DNA from: Bryobacterales bacterium
Lineage (GTDB): Bacteria; Acidobacteriota; Terriglobia; Bryobacterales; Bryobacteraceae
Direction of reading: 5' to 3'
Length of the DNA stretch: 38,751 nucleotides
NCBI GenBank assembly: GCA_003135055.1
Contig: PLDF01000347.1
Coordinates: 1-38,751 of the forward strand
The position numbers were made by a program, and so were the translations under genes. Of this stretch, positions 36,501 to 38,751 are shown in pieces. The number at the start of each line of letters is the position of its first letter. The stretch's first letter is position 1. Below the pieces are notes generated by a model. The model was not told where the DNA came from. It saw only the letters and a program-made list of their open reading frames with translations, and searched no databases.

Positions 36501-37106
36501 GTTCGCCGTGCCCCCGCCAACCTGGTAGTTACCCGCCGCGAACACGTTCTTCCCGGTCAAACTCCCGTCGGAACTGCCCTGCGGCACGATGCCCGGAACC
36601 ATGTCTACCAGGTTGAGGACGTTGCGCCCATTCAAGGGAAGCTCCTGGACGGTCCGCGCCGCCACCACCTGGCTGAGCGACGCATTCTCGGTCTGTAACA
36701 GCGCCGCTTCGGCTGTCACCTCTACCGACTGGGCCGTATCTCCGACCGCCAGCGACACGTCCGCGCGGACGGCGGATTCCACGTTCACTTGGATCTGGTC
36801 GCGGATGGAGCGCTTAAACCCGGTCTTCTCAATGTCCACTTTGTAACTGCCCGGAACCAGGTCGACAAACTGGTAGATACCGTCCGTCACGGTCGCGGCG
36901 GTCCGGGTTACGCCGGTTCCGATGTTGGTTAATGTTACTTTCGCCCCCTCTATTGCGGCGCCGCTCGGATCGGTGACCGTGCCGACGATCGACCCGTAAA
37001 AGGTTTGGCTCATCATGGGGGTGGCTAGAATCGCTACAGCCATCCCGAGCATCAAAAACATCATCGCGGGTGAACCGCTGCTTGGCGTTACCCTGTTACT
37101 TGGCAT
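33567..37106 (-). CDS. Oar-like TonB-dependent receptor with carboxypeptidase-regulatory domain
   Basis: A 1,179-residue outer-membrane protein. A signal peptide ('FLMLGMAVAILATPMMSQTF') is followed by a carboxypeptidase-regulatory-like beta-sandwich ('GSIVGTVTDPSGAAIEGAKV' and 'GIYQFVDLVPGSYKVDIEKT'), a plug-like domain ('QVVAARTVQELPLNGRNVLN') and a long beta-barrel. It ends in an aromatic/hydrophobic last strand ('LIQLALKLTY'), as outer-membrane barrels do. Proteins of this size and layout are abundant in Acidobacteria and are thought to take up large substrates; this one's substrate is unknown. I chose the ATG at 37106 because AAGGAG lies seven bases before it. An ATG two codons upstream sits too close to that site, and the frame's first start at 37355 is unsupported. 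The gene is monocistronic. Confidence 0.93.
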   Translation of the reverse strand: MPSNRVTPSSGSPAMMFLMLGMAVAILATPMMSQTFYGSIVGTVTDPSGAAIEGAKVTLTNIGTGVTRTAATVTDGIYQFVDLVPGSYKVDIEKTGFKRSIRDQIQVNVESAVRADVSLAVGDTAQSVEVTAEAALLQTENASLSQVVAARTVQELPLNGRNVLNLVDMVPGIVPQGSSDGSLTGKNVFAAGNYQVGGGTANQSATLYDGMPMTTTYGNLVALVPGQDSVSEFRVQTNNNSAEYGRFTGGVINITSKSGTNAYHGDTYEYLRNQKLNANTFFSNAAGLTRPPFVQNQFGSSIGGPIKKDKLFFFAAYEGFRQRAGNTFTETVPTPQELKGDFSGYFGATGALIPIYDPATQCTVNCPATGAQRSPFPGNIIPANRINPVSEAFVNLPMYGLPTGAGALYTHNFNFNKNVATGGNNDQGNFRGDWNVSDKQRVLARYTRWKSANLPVNTYGNGFLNGDPYSPEGFTTDQAILADTYSLSPTTIVDIRAGFMRWYYGRIPGYLGTDLAKTFGFPAYMNTIDAGNGFTDSSTPPYPSVSGYNFIGGGLLYSRDNTYTLTESLVKIVGRHTLKFGGEFRRMDVNYFQNNSPGGTYSFTNLFTASNALSPGATGGGLASFLLGDAASGTQQIAPFTAGGMHYQGYYANDAIQVNPKLTVNLGVRWEIPGVYTERYNRQDSFDPNLANPALNGATVNGQPVLGAFVLVDTPGHPERGLYPEHYHEFAPRVGVAYRLNDKTVIRTGAGIFFPPANLNFPEGPTQAAINYINNVMVSSINSDVTALNTFSNPFPGGFLDAPGRNPNFNQVLLGVGGDRFPQANVPYPTTLQWNFTLQRQLPGNTAVEASYVGLKGTHLSQGSAQIDALPTQDFSQGLKLESQVPNPFYGLISNGTLTQPTVELAQLELPFPQYTSGSDPGAYFGNSSYQALQAKVEKRFSSGGTLLVAYTFSKIISDVETLTTWLDGPTGVAGIQNWYNLRQEYALSSFDSRSRLTFSYVVDLPFGKGHKFLSGVHGAADKLVSGWGFNGLSTFQDGFPLGLTASPNLTGFNTGLRPNVTPGCNPVLSTPATSRLNEWFNTSCYSVPGIFTFGSEARTDPVLRGPGTNNWNASIYKKTAITERFRLEFRAEAFNLFNRVQFGNPGTGASTAAANTFGIVSSQLNSPRLIQLALKLTY

Positions 37107-37616
37107 TCTCATGCTCCTTACACAGCACTGGTATAGTTTGACGACCGTACCAATTACGAGGGGCGCAAACCCACCAATTTGAGGGTAGTGTAACCGGATA
37201 GCAACCGAAAAGCAAGCGTAGACTTTGCCGGAATTATTAGGCGAAGGTTCATTAAAGCACTGGTGGCTATGCATAATTCCGGTTTCGCGCTTCGCGATGA
37301 ACCCAACTCTGCTGTTCGACAAAACAGGAAAGCGGCAATTATGCCAGGCCTCCATTTTTGAGCCCTGCGATTTATTTACAAGTCTCTCAGTCGATTTAGT
37401 TCGAGACGCGGCGGAAAGGTGCTCGTAAGACAGGCCTCCCGGCCTGTCTTTCCGGCTTACGGCAGCTTGTGCCGCATGCGCGAAAACACGCCGAGTCCGA
37501 AACGGAGCCGCGACCGTTAGAGCGAATTACGGCCACCGAACGGCGATAATCCCCGAAACCGTTAAGCACCCAGCCAAACCAGGGCAGACCGCCCGTAGCG
37601 CTCGAAGCGCGGGTTC
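37107..37616. other. Intergenic region rich in inverted repeats, upstream of the TonB receptor
   Basis: No gene supported. It must hold the leftward receptor promoter (an AT-richer stretch lies around 37130-37200). It also has the perfect hairpin at 37427-37450, a GGAGCCGCGACCGTTAGAGC string at about 37502-37521 that resembles one near 24000, and CCGTTAAGCACCCAG at about 37560-37574. Confidence 0.5.
37427..37450. repeat. Perfect 10-bp hairpin AAGACAGGCC-TCCC-GGCCTGTCTT
   Basis: Ten-base perfect arms flank a TCCC loop, and the outer sequence GTAAG...GGCTTAC extends the symmetry after a short bulge. It lies about 165 bases beyond the 3' end of the isomerase-like gene, read leftward, and 320 bases upstream of the receptor start. 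It is a REP-like palindrome; no U-run marks it as an intrinsic terminator. Confidence 0.7.
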
Positions 37617-38591
37617 CTATATCCTGAATGCGACGCCTTGTTTCTGCAAATAGGCCTTGGCGATTCTGGCGGTTTCAAGAGGGGCCAACGGCATGCCGGG
37701 CGAAGGATCGAGTTCCACCATGATCATGCCTGCGATGGTCTTACCATCCATCATGTCCAGGATTGCCGGAATGTTCACTTTGCCTTGGCCTAACGGACAA
37801 TAGCCGAGGTAGTCCCTACCCCCCGAGAAGTCCTTCAGGTGCATATGCTGGACCAGCGGCAGGAAGTCCTTGACAACCTGTACGGGGTCCGAGCCCCCCT
37901 TTTGAAGCTGTCCGATATCCGGCCCGAACTTCACATAGCGCGTGTCCACAGCCTCCATTACGGCATAAGTCTCATCGCGCGTTTCGACGCACGTGCCGGT
38001 GTGCTGGTGCAGCGCCGCTGTCAGGCCTAGATCGGCGACCGCCTTGGCGCACTCGTTCAGGGTAGTCACAATGTTGTCCTTATACGCCTTGAAGTCGTAG
38101 CTGTTGCGGGGGACCGAATTGGGCCCCAGCACAACCACCTTTCCCCCATATTTCTTGAGGATCTTCGCCCAACCCAACACCTTTTCGATCGATTCCTTGC
38201 GCTGGGATGGGTCCGTAAGGTTAGGCCCCCCATACTCGGAGATCAGGGGCAGCTGATATTTGTCGAGCAGCCGGCCCAACCCGCCATTGGCCTCCATACC
38301 TTCCAGGTTCTGGCCGAAGAATTCCACTCCGTAGAAACCCAACCCGGCGATTTCCTCGATGGTCTGGCCGATGACGGCGGGGTCGGTTTGGATCCCCCCG
38401 CCCCGGCGAGCAGTTCCTGGAGCACTACCGGGACCGGCGGGGCCGCTACTGCGATCCATCAACACCCAGGTGATGCAGGTGTGGCCGATCTTGACCTTCC
38501 TCGGCGCCTGCGCGCGCGCCGCCGGCAACGATGCCGCGCCGAGACCGAGTGCGATCTTGGAGAAGGTACGGCGATTCAATATTGCGTCCAT
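37617..38591 (-). CDS. Tat-exported sugar phosphate isomerase/epimerase-like protein
   Basis: A 324-residue xylose-isomerase-like TIM-barrel protein. The N-terminus 'NRRTFSKIALGLGAASLPAA' is a twin-arginine signal (cleavage probably after A-R-A-Q-A). The barrel shows 'IEEIAGLGFYGVEFFGQNL', 'LGLTAALHQHTGTCVETRDE', 'VDTRYVKFGPDIGQLQKGG', 'LVQHMHLKDFSGGRDYLGY' and 'IAGMIMVELDPSPG'. The Glu, His, Asp and Glu residues expected to bind a divalent metal lie in these strands. Residues about 47-70 ('RSSGPAGPGSAPGTARRGGG') are an unusual Gly/Pro-rich insert after the first strand. Many such Tat-exported barrels occur in Acidobacteria and Planctomycetes; the substrate is unknown. Confidence 0.9.
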   Translation of the reverse strand: MDAILNRRTFSKIALGLGAASLPAARAQAPRKVKIGHTCITWVLMDRSSGPAGPGSAPGTARRGGGIQTDPAVIGQTIEEIAGLGFYGVEFFGQNLEGMEANGGLGRLLDKYQLPLISEYGGPNLTDPSQRKESIEKVLGWAKILKKYGGKVVVLGPNSVPRNSYDFKAYKDNIVTTLNECAKAVADLGLTAALHQHTGTCVETRDETYAVMEAVDTRYVKFGPDIGQLQKGGSDPVQVVKDFLPLVQHMHLKDFSGGRDYLGYCPLGQGKVNIPAILDMMDGKTIAGMIMVELDPSPGMPLAPLETARIAKAYLQKQGVAFRI

Positions 38592-38751
38592 ATAGACGGT
38601 GTTCCTTTCAGGGCTTTCCCGCCCTGTTCTGCGATCGCAGGCGGGAAACGGGAACTCCCCAGCGCCGTTGCGGCGTTGTCCCGAGCAAGGCTAGCAGCCG
38701 TCCGGACGGAAGTCAAGCGGACAAAGTTTCGTGTCGCCGCCAAATGATAAT
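38592..38751. other. Upstream region of the isomerase-like gene
   Basis: This contains a hairpin CAGGGC-TTTCC-CGCCCTG-type repeat at about 38608-38624 and GGCGGGAAACGGGAAC at about 38640-38655, followed by GC-rich sequence. No gene or clear promoter is visible before the window ends. Confidence 0.4.

Overview
The window looks like the chromosome of an acidobacterium of the Solibacter/Bryobacter type. This is inferred from the mix of gene families, not from a marker gene. The families are a very large Oar-like TonB-dependent receptor with an N-terminal carboxypeptidase-regulatory domain, a sensor kinase with a two-component-regulator propeller, Tat-exported sugar-phosphate-isomerase-like and class V aminotransferase proteins, an FG-GAP repeat protein, an MbnH-type di-heme enzyme, high GC, and many palindromic intergenic repeats. 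I saw no rRNA, tRNA or CRISPR array.

Layout. 1-2615: intergenic DNA and tex (-). 3341-7986: a large SF1 helicase with a C-terminal Vsr-like nuclease domain (-), broken by a one-base slip in a C run; this is a candidate stand-alone defence gene. 8489-8912: a compact hicBA toxin-antitoxin pair (+). 9587-10855: a Tat-exported class V aminotransferase (-). 11231-13489: a redox operon (+) of a peroxiredoxin-like protein and a three-part fusion of a cyclic-nucleotide-binding domain, a glutaredoxin-like domain and a thioredoxin-reductase-like domain. 13602-15352: a small C-x2-C protein (-) and an FG-GAP protein (+) whose signal peptide lies in a different frame. 15570-15959: a single-domain response regulator (-). 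16104-16770: the decayed remains of an integrase-core transposase, spread over three frames.

The most interesting locus is about 17.2-25.0 kb, which reads as a lasso peptide (RiPP) cluster. A luciferase-domain protein is followed by an asparagine-synthetase-like lasso cyclase. Further along are a PqqD-like leader-binding protein (B1) and a transglutaminase-like leader peptidase (B2). Last, 48 nt after B2, comes an easily missed 51-codon precursor with the Y-x2-P-x-L-x3-G leader motif. A propeller-type sensor kinase sits in the middle of the cluster on the opposite strand. A NarL-type response regulator closes it, also on the opposite strand, so the locus appears to carry its own two-component system. 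No ABC exporter and no isopeptidase are present in the window.

The rest. 25190-25411: a small basic protein (-). 26229-27926: an exported molybdopterin-domain protein and an MbnH/MauG-type di-heme enzyme (+). 28095-28376: a small exported protein (+). 33323 down to 28562: a tightly overlapping operon gltX-glnS-carbamoyltransferase (-). 37106 down to 33567: the TonB-dependent receptor (-). 38591 down to 37617: a Tat-exported sugar phosphate isomerase/epimerase-like protein (-). Several families of inverted and dispersed repeats lie between genes: GCGTTCACA palindromes, paired hairpins near 14.0 and 33.4 kb, and a GTTAAGCACCC motif. At least two reading-frame breaks (helicase, FG-GAP protein) are single-base events that could be sequencing errors or recent decay.
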